DNA from: Cupriavidus pampae
Lineage (GTDB): Bacteria > Pseudomonadota > Gammaproteobacteria > Burkholderiales > Burkholderiaceae
DNA length: 64,000 bases
Assembly (NCBI RefSeq): GCF_914271485.1
Contig: NZ_CAJZAG010000003.1
Coordinates: 496,001 to 560,000, forward strand
Direction of reading: 5' to 3'
Positions within the stretch are counted from its first letter, which is position 1. Each line of letters begins with the position of its first letter. Positions 28,440 to 37,722 of this stretch are shown one piece after another. Position numbers and translations under genes: made by a program. The notes beneath the pieces are model-generated. The model searched no databases. It saw only the letters and a program-made list of their open reading frames with translations, and was not told the DNA's origin.

Positions 28440-29036
28440 ATGAGTGCCGCACCGCTGATCCTCACGGACCTGCCCACGGGCGTGCTGCTTGCCGCGGGCT
28501 TCGGCCGACGGTTCGATGCCACCGGCACGCGCAACAAGCTGCTACAGACGCTGCCCGACGGCCGCACGGTCGCGTGGCGCAGTGCGCGCACGCTGGCCGT
28601 GGCATTGCCCACGACGATTGCGGTGGTACGACCCGGGCAGGACGAACTGGCGGCGCAACTGCGCCATGCCGGTTGCCGCGTGATCGAAAGCGCCGCGGCG
28701 GAAGCTGGCATGGGGGCCGCGTTACGCGACGCGGTGGCCGCGACCCCGGACGCGCGCGGCTGGGTGGTGGCGCTGGCCGATATGCCGTGGCTGCCGATCG
28801 AGCTGGTGCGCGCGGTGGCGCTGACGATTACCGCACCCGACACGATTGCCGCGCCGTGGCGCAATGGACAACGTGGGCATCCGGTAGGTTTTGGCGCTGC
28901 GTGGCGCGAGGAGCTGCTGAAGCTCGAAGGCGATGAAGGTGCGCGCGCGCTGCTGAAAACGCAGCCGGTCACGCGCATCCTTACCGAGGATGATGGGGCG
29001 TTTCGGGATATTGATTTGCCCAAGGATCTGGCTTGA
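28440..29036 (+). CDS. MobA/MocA-like molybdenum cofactor nucleotidyltransferase
   Basis: The 198-residue nucleotidyltransferase probably adds CMP or GMP to the cofactor for the hydroxylase encoded upstream. Family marks are LLAAGFGRRF near residue 18, followed by a conserved lysine (NKLLQ), VVALADMPWLP (metal-binding Asp) and GQRGHPVGFGAAW. It lacks a clear way to distinguish MocA (CTP) from MobA (GTP); the operon context favours MocA. The ATG at 28440 lies four bases after the xdhC-like stop. It is the last gene of the operon. Confidence 0.85.
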   Translation: MSAAPLILTDLPTGVLLAAGFGRRFDATGTRNKLLQTLPDGRTVAWRSARTLAVALPTTIAVVRPGQDELAAQLRHAGCRVIESAAAEAGMGAALRDAVAATPDARGWVVALADMPWLPIELVRAVALTITAPDTIAAPWRNGQRGHPVGFGAAWREELLKLEGDEGARALLKTQPVTRILTEDDGAFRDIDLPKDLA

Positions 29037-29057
29037 CCCGTGTGCCCTCACCCCCGG

Positions 29058-29193
29058 CCCCTCTCCCCGAGGGAGAGGGGAGAAAACAATGGGTTAATTA
29101 ACCTTTCACCCTCTCCCCCGGCCCCTCTCCCTCCAGGGAGAGGGGAGCAAACCAAGGGCATGCGGCACGCCTGCCCTTCCCGGCGGGAGAGGG
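29058..29193. repeat. Cluster of CCCCTCTCCC/GGGAGAGGGG palindromes after the molybdenum hydroxylase operon
   Basis: Two perfect copies of the 10-bp-arm palindrome lie at 29058-29080 (loop CGA) and 29122-29145 (loop TCCA). A degenerate copy (CCCTTCCC ... GGGAGAGGG) lies at 29174-29193. All are in the 203-base gap between the convergent MocA-like and otsA genes. They match the copy at 24650-24672. The arrangement resembles dispersed REP-type palindromic elements; here they may also serve as bidirectional transcription ends. No other feature is seen in this gap. Confidence 0.85.
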
Positions 29194-29239
29194 TTCACGG
29201 CGAGGGCGGCGGGCGCATCAGTCCGCCACCACTATCCCT

Positions 29240-30634
29240 TCAACCGTTTTCCGTTTCCGCCAGCGCGCGCAGGAACTCGCTGCTCCACCAGTGCACGTCC
29301 TGCGCGCGAATGCGTTCCAGCAGTTTGGCATGTCGCGTGCGGCGTTCCGCCAGCGGCATATGCAGTGCCTGCTGAATCGCCTGCGCGGTTGCGCGGAAGT
29401 CGTATGGATTCACCAGCAACGCTTCCTTCAGCTGCTCGGCGGCGCCCGCGAAGCGCGATAGCACCAGCACGCCCGGATCGTCGGGGTCCTGCGCGGCGAT
29501 AAACTCCTTGGCCACCAGGTTCATGCCATCACGCAGCGGCGTGACCAGTGCCACGCTGCTGGCGCGGCACAGCCCCGGCAAACGCTTGCGCGCGGTCGAG
29601 CGGTGGATGTAGCGCACCGGCATCCAGTCGAGCTCGCCATACTCGCTGTTGATCGCGCCCGTAATGCCCTCCATATCGCGCCGCAGATCGGCGTACGCAT
29701 CGACCGACTCCCGCGACGGTGCCGCGATCTGGATCAGTGTCGCGCTCGCGCGGTTCTCCGGATACTCGGCCAGCAGCGTCTGAAACGCCTTGAGACGTTG
29801 CGGCAAACCCTTCGAATAATCGAGCCGGTCGATGCCCAGCAACAACCGACGCCGCGCATACTGGGCACGCATCATCTCGTACGTCTCGCGCGAATCGTCG
29901 CCCTTGCCGAGTTCGATGAATTCATCCACGTCGATGCCGATCGGAAACGCCTGCGCACGCACGGTGCGATGGAACGCGCGAAAGCGATACTCGCCCATCG
30001 GCTCGGCCCCCGCTTCGTCCTGCGCGTAGCGCGCGAAATGATCGACATCGGCCTGACTCTGGAAGCCAATCAGGTCATACGCGAACATCGCGCGCATCAG
30101 CCATTCGTGCTGCGGAATCGCGGCGAGGATCAGCGGCGGCGGCAACGGGATATGCAGGAAGAAGCCAATGCGCTGCCCACAGCCAATCGCCCGCAATTCG
30201 GCCGCGAGCGGAATCAGGTGATAGTCGTGAATCCAGATCACATCGTCGGGCTTCAGCAGCGGCGCGAGCTTGCGCGCGAACAGCTGGTTCACGCGCCGGT
30301 AGCTGTTGAGGTTGCCACCGGAGTCGAAGTCCGCGAGATCCAGACGATAGTGGAACACCGGCCATAGCACGCCGTTGCTGTAGCCAAGGTAGTACGCGTC
30401 GTAATCCTCACGGCTCAGATCCACCGTGGCCAGCGTCACATTGCCGGCCTGCTGCAGATGGAGTTCGCCTTCGCCGGGCGTGCCGCCCTGATTGATATCA
30501 ATGGCTTTGCCGCTCCAGCCAAACCACAGGCCGCCAGTCTTGGAGAGCGCCTCGGAGAGCGCGACGGCCAGACCGCCTGCCGCATGATTGCGCGGATCGG
30601 CGACCCGGTTGGATACCGCTACAAGTCTTCCCAT
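29240..30634 (-). CDS. otsA: Trehalose-6-phosphate synthase OtsA
   Basis: This GT20 glycosyltransferase makes trehalose 6-phosphate from UDP-glucose and glucose 6-phosphate in the cytoplasm. The 464-residue length matches E. coli OtsA. Motifs are the N-terminal [11 protein letters not shown] loop, [38 protein letters not shown] (donor binding) and [12 protein letters not shown] near the end. It is the last gene of an otsB - GH15 - otsA set on the minus strand, 105 bases after the GH15 gene. Together with otsB it gives trehalose, an osmo- and desiccation protectant. Confidence 0.97.
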   Translation of the reverse strand: MGRLVAVSNRVADPRNHAAGGLAVALSEALSKTGGLWFGWSGKAIDINQGGTPGEGELHLQQAGNVTLATVDLSREDYDAYYLGYSNGVLWPVFHYRLDLADFDSGGNLNSYRRVNQLFARKLAPLLKPDDVIWIHDYHLIPLAAELRAIGCGQRIGFFLHIPLPPPLILAAIPQHEWLMRAMFAYDLIGFQSQADVDHFARYAQDEAGAEPMGEYRFRAFHRTVRAQAFPIGIDVDEFIELGKGDDSRETYEMMRAQYARRRLLLGIDRLDYSKGLPQRLKAFQTLLAEYPENRASATLIQIAAPSRESVDAYADLRRDMEGITGAINSEYGELDWMPVRYIHRSTARKRLPGLCRASSVALVTPLRDGMNLVAKEFIAAQDPDDPGVLVLSRFAGAAEQLKEALLVNPYDFRATAQAIQQALHMPLAERRTRHAKLLERIRAQDVHWWSSEFLRALAETENG

Positions 30635-30739
30635 TGGCTCTTTATTGTTTCGTTTCGCTGCGTCAATGCGTGTGGTCGCTCCCGTTTTACGGTTGGCCCA
30701 GGGAGGCTTCGGGCTACATCCTTGTCAATGCGCCGCGAC

Positions 30740-32680
30740 TCAGATCACGGTGTCCCACGGCGCGGACAGGCGCATCGCACCGTTGATCAGGCCGACCATC
30801 GAATACGTCTGCGGGAAATTGCCCCACATCTCGCCAGTGACCGGATGCGTGTCCTCGGACAACAGGCCGAGCGGATTGCGCGCGGCAAGCATCGCCTCGA
30901 AGATCTCGCGCGCCTCGTCGCGGCGGCCGATGCGCGCGAGCGCATCGATACGCCAGAACGTGCAGATATTGAACGCGGTCTCGGGCTTGCCGAAATCATC
31001 GGGGGCTTCGTAGCGGCGCATATAGGGGCCATCGCATAACGAATCCTCGAGCGCCTTCACCGTCGCGATGAAACGCGGGTCGCGCGGGTCGATGAAATTG
31101 ACCTCCGCCATCAGCAGCACGCTCGCATCGAGCTCCTTGCCGCCGAAGCTCTCGGCAAACGACTGGCGCGACTCGGACCACGACTCGGCCAGGATCTGCG
31201 TCTTCATGCGATCGGCATGATCGCCCCAGTAGACCGCGCGCGCGGGCTGTTCGAGCTTGAGCGCAATCTTCGCGAGCCGGTCGCAGGCTGCCCAGCTCAT
31301 CAGCGCCGACGACGTATGGACACGCGCGCGCGTGCGCAACTCCCACATACCGGCATCGGGTGTGCCGAACACACGCACGGCCTGCTCGCCCACTTCCTCG
31401 AGCCGGTGGAATTCGGCGGCACCGCCGCGATGCAAAAGCCGGTGATCATGAAAGGCCTGCGCCGCGCCGAGCACCACGTTGCCGTACACGTCGTGCTGGA
31501 AGTGCTCCTGCGCCTGATTGCCCACGCGTACCGGACCCATGCCGCGATAGCCGCAGAGATGATCGAGCATGCTTTCGGGCAATTCGCGTTCGAGCCCGAT
31601 GCCATAGAGCGGCTGGATATGCCCGTCCTGCGATTGCATCACCACGTTGGAGAGCCAGCGCAGGTAGTCCTCCATGGTGCCCACTTCGGACAGGCTGTTG
31701 AGCGCGCGCACCACAAAGAACGCGTCGCGCAGCCAGCAGTACCGGTAGTCCCAGTTGCGGCCGCTGCCGGGCGCTTCCGGAATGCTCGTGGTCATGGCCG
31801 CGACGATCGCGCCAGTCTCCTCGTACAGCGACAGCTTGAGCGTGATGGCCGCGCGAATCACCGCGTCCTGCCATTCGCGCGGTACCGCCAGGCGGCGGCT
31901 CCACAGGCGCCAGTACGAGGTGGTCTCCTGTTCGAAGTCGCGCGCGGTTTCTTCCACGCCCTGCGCGAGCGTCTCGTCGGGACCGAGGATGAAGTTGTAC
32001 CCACGCGTGACGAGGAACGGCGTGTTCGACATCACGTAGGCCAGCGGCGCGTCGGTGGTCATGCGCAGCGTGGTGCCATCGCCGACGTAACGCACATGGC
32101 TGCTGCCGCGCGTGATTTCGGGCTTGATGCGGCCCCACTGGAAGCGCGGCGCCACAGTCACGCGCACACGCGGCGCGCCGCGGATCGGACGAATGCGGCG
32201 CACCAGCGTGATCGGCCGGAAATAGCGACCCAGCCGGAAGAAGCGTGGCGCGAAGTCGGTGATCTCCAGGCAGTTGCCGTGCTTGTCGATCAGCCGCGTG
32301 TGCAGCACGGCCGTGTTCGGCTCGTACCACTGTGTCGCTTCCTGAAAATCCTCGATCTCGATCGAGAAATGCCCGGCGTTGTCGCTCGGGTCCAGTAGCG
32401 CATTGAAGACGGGGTCGCCATCGAAGCGCGGCAGGCACATCCACACGACGCGGCCGCGCCCGTCGATCAGCGCCGAAAACGCGCAGTTGCCGATCATGCC
32501 GAGCGAGAGCGAAGCATCGGCGACGCGACTGGAACAGTCCCTGTCGACGTTCACCGCCGCTTCCGAGGCGATGCTGGCGTTGATGGCCGCGCTGGCCGCG
32601 GCGCTGGCGGCGGCGCTGCCTGCCGCCTCGTTGGCAGGACTGCCGGACGTGGTACCGAACGTGGTGTCGGAATGGCTCAC
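30740..32680 (-). CDS. Glycoside hydrolase family 15 protein (glucoamylase/trehalase-like)
   Basis: The 646-residue cytoplasmic GH15 enzyme probably hydrolyses alpha-linked glucose (trehalose or alpha-glucan). Family sequence is plain: LGMIGNCAFSALIDGRGRVVW, the active-site region SGRNWDYRYCWLRDAFF, YGIGLERELPE, and near the end ETAFNICTFWRIDALARIGR, which carries an acidic residue. The first 45 residues are an Ala/Ser-rich, probably disordered extension; the true start could be later, for example near the LGMIGNCAF core. It lies between otsB (13 bases) and otsA. Context suggests control of trehalose or glucan pools; the exact substrate is not decided. Confidence 0.88.
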   Translation of the reverse strand: MSHSDTTFGTTSGSPANEAAGSAAASAAASAAINASIASEAAVNVDRDCSSRVADASLSLGMIGNCAFSALIDGRGRVVWMCLPRFDGDPVFNALLDPSDNAGHFSIEIEDFQEATQWYEPNTAVLHTRLIDKHGNCLEITDFAPRFFRLGRYFRPITLVRRIRPIRGAPRVRVTVAPRFQWGRIKPEITRGSSHVRYVGDGTTLRMTTDAPLAYVMSNTPFLVTRGYNFILGPDETLAQGVEETARDFEQETTSYWRLWSRRLAVPREWQDAVIRAAITLKLSLYEETGAIVAAMTTSIPEAPGSGRNWDYRYCWLRDAFFVVRALNSLSEVGTMEDYLRWLSNVVMQSQDGHIQPLYGIGLERELPESMLDHLCGYRGMGPVRVGNQAQEHFQHDVYGNVVLGAAQAFHDHRLLHRGGAAEFHRLEEVGEQAVRVFGTPDAGMWELRTRARVHTSSALMSWAACDRLAKIALKLEQPARAVYWGDHADRMKTQILAESWSESRQSFAESFGGKELDASVLLMAEVNFIDPRDPRFIATVKALEDSLCDGPYMRRYEAPDDFGKPETAFNICTFWRIDALARIGRRDEAREIFEAMLAARNPLGLLSEDTHPVTGEMWGNFPQTYSMVGLINGAMRLSAPWDTVI

Positions 32681-32693
32681 AGCGAATCCTCCC

Positions 32694-33482
32694 TTAGAGT
32701 CGGTGTGAAGGGTTATTACCAGCGGGGTTGGAACCAGTGTCGGCCTCGTGTGCCACTGACGAGGCCTGCGCCGACTGATGCAGCCAGCTGCGCAGCGCGT
32801 CCGGGCCGCTGACGCTCACGCTGGCCGCGCTCGCGCGCTGGCCCACGAGCACGCCGGTGCCGCCCAGTTCATTGACGACAGCAAAGCCCGCTTCATCGGT
32901 GACGTCGTCGCCGGCAAACACCGGGCGGCGTCCCGCGAACGGTGGCATGCGCATGAACGAGGCGATCGCCCCACCCTTGTCCACACCGGCCGGCTTGATC
33001 TCGACGACCATCTTGCCGGGCAGCGCCTCGAGGCCCGCCGCGTCGCGCAGCACATCCGCCACCGCGGCCCGCACGAGCGGTTCCAGCTCGGGCGCCTGCC
33101 GGTAATGGATGGCCACGGCAATGGTCTTGTCCTCGAGCCGCAGCCCGGGGTGCTTACGCACGAGCGCCTCCAGCCGCGGCATCAGCATGCTGATGTCGGG
33201 CGATGGCGGCGTAATCAGGTGTTCGCCGATATTGCGGAATTCGGCCCCGTGCACGCCAGCCGCGGGCAGGCGCAAGGGCTGCAGGAAGTGGTCGAGCTCG
33301 GCCACAGGCCGGCCCGAGACGATGGCGAGCGCGCCGTCCAGCCATCGATACAACGTATGCAACGTGGCGACCAGTTCGGGCTCCACGCGCACCAGTTCGG
33401 GGCGTGGGGCGAGGTCGGCCAGCGTGCCGTCGAAGTCGAGGAACAGCGCTGTATCGGGTTCGATCAGAGGTAGCGGAGACAT
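32694..33482 (-). CDS. otsB: Trehalose-6-phosphate phosphatase OtsB
   Basis: This HAD-superfamily phosphatase removes phosphate from trehalose 6-phosphate. The 262-residue product has motif I ALFLDFDGTLADLAP (nucleophile Asp), motif II IVSGRPV, conserved GVHGAEFR and motif IV FAGDDVTDEAGF. The ATG at 33482 (MSPLPLIEP) is chosen because the 22 upstream codons are not conserved and precede no ribosome site. It is the first gene of the trehalose set and diverges from ilvA; the promoter must lie in 33483-33700. The last 30 residues are a non-conserved Ser/Asn-rich tail. Confidence 0.94.
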   Translation of the reverse strand: MSPLPLIEPDTALFLDFDGTLADLAPRPELVRVEPELVATLHTLYRWLDGALAIVSGRPVAELDHFLQPLRLPAAGVHGAEFRNIGEHLITPPSPDISMLMPRLEALVRKHPGLRLEDKTIAVAIHYRQAPELEPLVRAAVADVLRDAAGLEALPGKMVVEIKPAGVDKGGAIASFMRMPPFAGRRPVFAGDDVTDEAGFAVVNELGGTGVLVGQRASAASVSVSGPDALRSWLHQSAQASSVAHEADTGSNPAGNNPSHRL

Positions 33483-33656
33483 CGCGTTAAACCGTAGCAC
33501 GGAGGCATGACGGGCCGCCACCGGGCGCTGTCCTACAAATCGCCACATGGGCGGCCAGTGACGCCCGACTCACCTTCCCTTCCGCGATACCGTGCGCGCG
33601 AAGCACGCGGCAAAAGACGGCAGGAAGGCGGAAGATGGGCGCCATCCATTATCATT

Positions 33657-33684
33657 GGCGGTTTCCGCCGATTTTTCCGGCTTT
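33657..33684 (+). promoter_or_regulatory. Terminator-like hairpin in the ilvA leader
   Basis: A short GGCGG/CCGCC stem with a TTT loop is followed by GATTTTT and then a second T-run, about 40 bases before the ilvA start codon. It could be an attenuator or a short intrinsic terminator in the leader. The stem is only five base pairs, and I see no leader peptide rich in branched-chain residues. Confidence 0.35.
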
Positions 33685-33721
33685 TTTTGCAGTGCCACGT
33701 GCGCTTAGCTGCCCGCCCCTC

Positions 33722-35263
33722 ATGACCCGCCCGTCCGCCCAGCCTGACTACCTCAAGAAGATCCTGACCGCCAAGGTGTATGACGTGGCACAGGAAACCG
33801 AACTGACCTATGCGCACAACCTCTCCGCCCGCACCGGCAACGCGGTGTGGTTCAAGCGCGAGGACACCCAGCCGGTCTTCTCGTTCAAGATTCGCGGCGC
33901 CTACAACAAGATGGCGTCGCTCACCCCCGAGGAACTCAAGCGCGGTGTGATTGCGGCCTCCGCCGGCAACCACGCGCAGGGCGTGGCGATGTCCGCCGCG
34001 CGGCTGCAGTGCAAGGCCATCATCGCGATGCCGACCACCACGCCGCAGGTCAAGATCGACGCGGTGCGCGAGCGTGGCGGCGAATGGGTAAAGATCGTGC
34101 TGCATGGCGAGTCCTACAGCGATGCGTATGTCCACGCGGCCGAACTCGAGAAGAAACACAAGCTCACGTTTATCCATCCGTTTGACGATCCGGAGGTCAT
34201 CGCGGGTCAGGGCACGATCGCGATGGAGATCCTGCGCCAGCATCCGGGCCCGCTCCATGCGATTTTCGTCGCCATCGGCGGCGGCGGCCTGATCTCGGGC
34301 GTGGCCGCGTACGTCAAGGCCGTGCGGCCGGACATCAAGGTCATCGGCGTGCAGACGACGGACTCGGACGCGATGAAGCGTTCGGTCGACGCGGGCAAGC
34401 GGGTGGAATTGAAGGAAGTGGGCCTGTTCTCCGATGGCACCGCCGTGAAGCTGGTGGGCAAGGAGACCTTCCGCATTACGCGCGAACTCGTCGACGAGAT
34501 CATCCTCGTCGATACCGACGCGATCTGCGCGGGCCTCAAGGACGTATTCCAGGACACGCGCTCGATCCTCGAGCCGGCCGGCGCGCTGGCGATTGCGGGC
34601 CTCAAGGCCTACGCCGCGCGCGAAAAGCTCAAGGGCCAGCATCTCGTGGCCATTGCCTGCGGCGCCAATATGAACTTCGACCGTCTGCGCTTCGTGGCCG
34701 AGCGGGCCGAGGTAGGCGAGGCGCGTGAAGCGGTGTTCGCGGTGACGATTCCCGAAGAGCGCGGCAGCTTCCGCCGTTTCTGCGAGATCGTCGGTACGCG
34801 CAGCGTGACCGAGTTCAACTACCGCATTGCCGATCGCAAGGCCGCGCATATCTTCGTGGGTGTGCAGATCGCGAGCCGTGCGGAAAGCGACAAGATGGCC
34901 GCGAATTTCCGGCGCCACGGTTTCGATACGCTCGATCTGTCGAACGACGAACTCGCCAAGCAGCACATCCGCTATATGGTCGGCGGCCATTCGCCCGAGG
35001 CCGACAACGAGTTGCTGTATCGCTTCGAGTTCCCCGAGCGCCCGGGCGCGCTGATGAAGTTCCTGTCGAGCATGAGCCCGAACTGGAATATCAGCCTGTT
35101 CCATTACCGCAATCAGGGCGGCGACACCTCGAACATTCTGGTCGGCATCCAGGTACCGAAGAACGACAAGCGCGCGTTCCGCGACTTTCTTTCGACGCTT
35201 GGTTACGTACACTGGGATGAGACCGACAATCCCGTCTACAAGCTGTTCCTGTCACGATCGTAA
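33722..35263 (+). CDS. ilvA: Threonine ammonia-lyase, biosynthetic
   Basis: This PLP enzyme converts threonine to 2-oxobutanoate, the first step to isoleucine. The 513-residue length matches the biosynthetic, feedback-regulated form. The PLP lysine is in [12 protein letters not shown], the substrate loop is [10 protein letters not shown], the phosphate-binding glycine loop is [12 protein letters not shown], and two ACT-like regulatory domains occupy about residues 330-510 ([28 protein letters not shown]). The ATG at 33722 is the usual family start; the in-frame extension upstream crosses the leader hairpin. queF follows after seven bases. Confidence 0.97.
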   Translation: MTRPSAQPDYLKKILTAKVYDVAQETELTYAHNLSARTGNAVWFKREDTQPVFSFKIRGAYNKMASLTPEELKRGVIAASAGNHAQGVAMSAARLQCKAIIAMPTTTPQVKIDAVRERGGEWVKIVLHGESYSDAYVHAAELEKKHKLTFIHPFDDPEVIAGQGTIAMEILRQHPGPLHAIFVAIGGGGLISGVAAYVKAVRPDIKVIGVQTTDSDAMKRSVDAGKRVELKEVGLFSDGTAVKLVGKETFRITRELVDEIILVDTDAICAGLKDVFQDTRSILEPAGALAIAGLKAYAAREKLKGQHLVAIACGANMNFDRLRFVAERAEVGEAREAVFAVTIPEERGSFRRFCEIVGTRSVTEFNYRIADRKAAHIFVGVQIASRAESDKMAANFRRHGFDTLDLSNDELAKQHIRYMVGGHSPEADNELLYRFEFPERPGALMKFLSSMSPNWNISLFHYRNQGGDTSNILVGIQVPKNDKRAFRDFLSTLGYVHWDETDNPVYKLFLSRS

Positions 35264-35270
35264 GCCGACC

Positions 35271-36128
35271 ATGAGCGACACCCACAGCGACACCCACAAT
35301 CAGCCGGAACATTCGCCGCTCGGCAAGCCGTCGGCCTACAAGAACGAGTACGACCCGACGCTGCTGTTTCCGATTTCGCGGCAGCCCAAGCGCACCGAGA
35401 TCGGTCTGCCCGCGGGGAAATCGCTGCCGTTCTTCGGCGTCGATATCTGGAATGCGTACGAGCTGTCGTGGCTGAACCTCAAGGGCAAGCCGCAGGTGGC
35501 ACTGGCGAACTTCATCATTCCGTCCGACACGCCCAATATCGTCGAGTCGAAGTCGTTCAAGCTCTATCTGAATTCGTTCAACCAGAGCAAGATCGCGTCG
35601 CCTGAGGCGCTGCAGCAGTTGCTGCATCACGACCTGTCGGAAGCCACCGGCGGCACCGTGCAGGTGCGGCTGGTCACCGAGTCGGACCTCGGCAAGCAGA
35701 AGATGGGCGAGCTCGACGGCCTGCTGCTCGATCGCCTCGATATCGAGACCGATATCTACGAACCCGATCCGTCGCTGCTATCGGCCGAGCAGGACGAAAC
35801 GCCGGTGGAAGAAGCACTGGTCTCGCATCTGCTGAAGTCCAACTGCCTCGTGACGGGCCAGCCGGACTGGGGCAGCGTGCAGATTCAGTATGTGGGCGCG
35901 CCGATCGATCAGGAAGGTTTGCTCAAGTACCTGATCTCGTTCCGCAACCACAACGAGTTTCACGAGCAGTGCGTCGAGCGGATCTTCACGGACGTCCTGC
36001 GCCAGTGCAAGCCGGTCAAGCTGGCCGTGTACGCGCGCTATACGCGCCGCGGCGGGCTCGATATCAATCCGTTCCGCACCAACTTCAACACGCCCTGGCC
36101 CGACAATCGTCGGAATGCTCGTCAATAG
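35271..36128 (+). CDS. queF: NADPH-dependent 7-cyano-7-deazaguanine reductase (two-domain type)
   Basis: QueF reduces preQ0 to preQ1 in queuosine synthesis in the cytoplasm. The 285-residue product is the long YqgN/E. coli type with two T-fold domains. The N-terminal domain has [14 protein letters not shown] (substrate-binding Glu). The C-terminal domain has the catalytic cysteine in [13 protein letters not shown], the conserved Asp following it, and [10 protein letters not shown] (substrate Glu). It lies seven bases after ilvA and ends 16 bases from the convergent porin gene. Confidence 0.96.
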   Translation: MSDTHSDTHNQPEHSPLGKPSAYKNEYDPTLLFPISRQPKRTEIGLPAGKSLPFFGVDIWNAYELSWLNLKGKPQVALANFIIPSDTPNIVESKSFKLYLNSFNQSKIASPEALQQLLHHDLSEATGGTVQVRLVTESDLGKQKMGELDGLLLDRLDIETDIYEPDPSLLSAEQDETPVEEALVSHLLKSNCLVTGQPDWGSVQIQYVGAPIDQEGLLKYLISFRNHNEFHEQCVERIFTDVLRQCKPVKLAVYARYTRRGGLDINPFRTNFNTPWPDNRRNARQ

Positions 36129-36144
36129 GGCACGCCGGTAGCCA

Positions 36145-37509
36145 TCAAAACTCCGCGTGCGCGCGGATACCAAAGAACTTCGCCGGCCCGCGGTCCCGGT
36201 TATAGCCGGGATTGCGGATGTACTGGAAGTCCGGCGACAGGCTCAGCGTCTTCCATACCGCAAAGCTGTAGTAGATCTCGAATATCTGCTCGGGACCGTA
36301 GCGCAGCGCGCCGTCGCCAAGAAACGCGCCGAGCCCGCCGGCGGCCAGATACGCGCGATGGTGCGGCCCCAGCATGTTGGCCGCCAGCGCCACCCCCACC
36401 TCGTCTTTCGCCCGTCCCCATGCGTGGCCCTTGAGCGTGCCGCCGAGCGCGACCTGCCGGCCGATCTCCGTGAACGCGTAGGTCTCGGTCTTGTCGTCGG
36501 ACCAGTTCGCGCGCAGGAACACGCCCAGCGAGTCGTTGACCTCCTGCAGGAACGCCACCCCCACCCCAACCTTGGCATGCTCGCGGCGCACGTCGGCGAC
36601 GTCTGGCGTCACGCCATTGGCCTGCCCAAGCGCGATGGCGTCCGTGAACGATCCCATGCGCGCCTTGTTGCGCCATAGCAGCAGGCGCGCCTGGCCTGGC
36701 CGTCCCGCAATCTCGTAGCGCTTCTCCAGTTCGACCACATCGCCATAGTGTTCGAACAGGCGCGTGTCGAGCTCGCGCCCGTTGGACTCGATCGGCAGCA
36801 GGAAGCGGCCGTAGCGGGCCGACCAGCCATCGCCGATGTACTCGAGCGCCGCGCCCCAGTTGTAGCCGCGCGAATCGGCCGGATAGTCGAACGAGCCATG
36901 CGTGAGGAACGACCAGTTCATGAACTGCGTGCGCGGGTCCGAGCCGTACGGATTCTGGTCGAACACGTCGATCACGCCGAAGTTGCCGGCGGTCAGCACC
37001 ACGCGCTGCTTGTCCACCGTGCGCGCGAACTGGTTGAAGTCCGCCTCGAGCGTTTCCTCGCCGCCGCCCATGCCCCAGACCTGCCGCACGAACGCGCGCG
37101 CGCGGTAGAACTTGGGGGTCGTGCTGGCCGTCTTGGCCAGCTCGCCATTGGAGAAGCCGCCGAGGCCATGCAGGTCGGAGAACGGCACGCCCTGCGCCAC
37201 CTCGGGATTGAAGTGGAATTCCGCGCCCCGCCAGAGCCGCAGGCCCAGGTCGAGCGTACTGGTGAACGAATAGCTCTTGGCGCGCTGGTCGGTCAGGCTG
37301 TTATCGCCCGAGTACGCGGCATTGAATGCGGGCTTGCGTTGCCAGATGTAGGTGGCCTGGCCGTGGAACGCGAACGGGCTTTCGGTGTCGGCGGTGCTGG
37401 CATCGGGCGCACCTGCACCGGGCGCTGCGGATGGCAGCTCCTGTGCGGACACGACGGCATGAGCGGCCAGCATCAGCAGCGCGGCCACGGCAAAGCGAAA
37501 CAAGGACAT
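36145..37509 (-). CDS. OprB-type carbohydrate-selective porin
   Basis: This outer-membrane beta-barrel porin (454 aa) has a cleavable Sec signal (about residues 1-22, ending VSAQ). The mature part begins with FHGQATYIWQRKPAFNAAYS, a hallmark of OprB-type porins, and shows many alternating aromatic strands. The last strand ends in HAEF with a C-terminal Phe, as outer-membrane proteins require for BAM recognition. ATG at 37509 is preferred to TTG at 37515. It diverges from tetR; the 213 bases between must hold both promoters. Substrate likely a sugar or other small polyol, not resolved. Confidence 0.87.
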   Translation of the reverse strand: MSLFRFAVAALLMLAAHAVVSAQELPSAAPGAGAPDASTADTESPFAFHGQATYIWQRKPAFNAAYSGDNSLTDQRAKSYSFTSTLDLGLRLWRGAEFHFNPEVAQGVPFSDLHGLGGFSNGELAKTASTTPKFYRARAFVRQVWGMGGGEETLEADFNQFARTVDKQRVVLTAGNFGVIDVFDQNPYGSDPRTQFMNWSFLTHGSFDYPADSRGYNWGAALEYIGDGWSARYGRFLLPIESNGRELDTRLFEHYGDVVELEKRYEIAGRPGQARLLLWRNKARMGSFTDAIALGQANGVTPDVADVRREHAKVGVGVAFLQEVNDSLGVFLRANWSDDKTETYAFTEIGRQVALGGTLKGHAWGRAKDEVGVALAANMLGPHHRAYLAAGGLGAFLGDGALRYGPEQIFEIYYSFAVWKTLSLSPDFQYIRNPGYNRDRGPAKFFGIRAHAEF

Positions 37510-37683
37510 GTGCAAGCAGAGATTGCCGCGCGCCTTGCGTGAGGCGCGTCGTGCGAGATTTAGGTGGTGTCATGCGGCTGGCAACTCAGCTTAGCCAAGC
37601 GCATATGACAAGTCCATCGTCGTCCCTTCAACGTTCGCGCATGTCGTTTCGCCGACATTGTAACGATCCTTGGAATTAATTAA

Positions 37684-37706
37684 CTCGAAAATTAATATGG
37701 TTCGAG
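37684..37706. promoter_or_regulatory. Palindromic operator candidate upstream of tetR
   Basis: CTCGAA and TTCGAG form a perfect inverted repeat with 11 bases between, centred 28 bases before the tetR start codon. It lies in an AT-rich island (37672-37700) that stands out from the GC-rich surroundings and likely holds the promoter. Position and symmetry fit a TetR dimer site for autoregulation of the efflux operon. Confidence 0.6.
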
Positions 37707-37722
37707 ATTTCAGGAATGCACG

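Noticed and set aside
33635..33721. N-terminal extension of ilvA by 29 codons
   Set aside because: It crosses a terminator-like hairpin and T-runs, and the family start is at MTRPSAQP.
33533..35212. Minus-strand open frame of 559 codons over ilvA
   Set aside because: Antisense shadow; ilvA motifs are complete on the plus strand.
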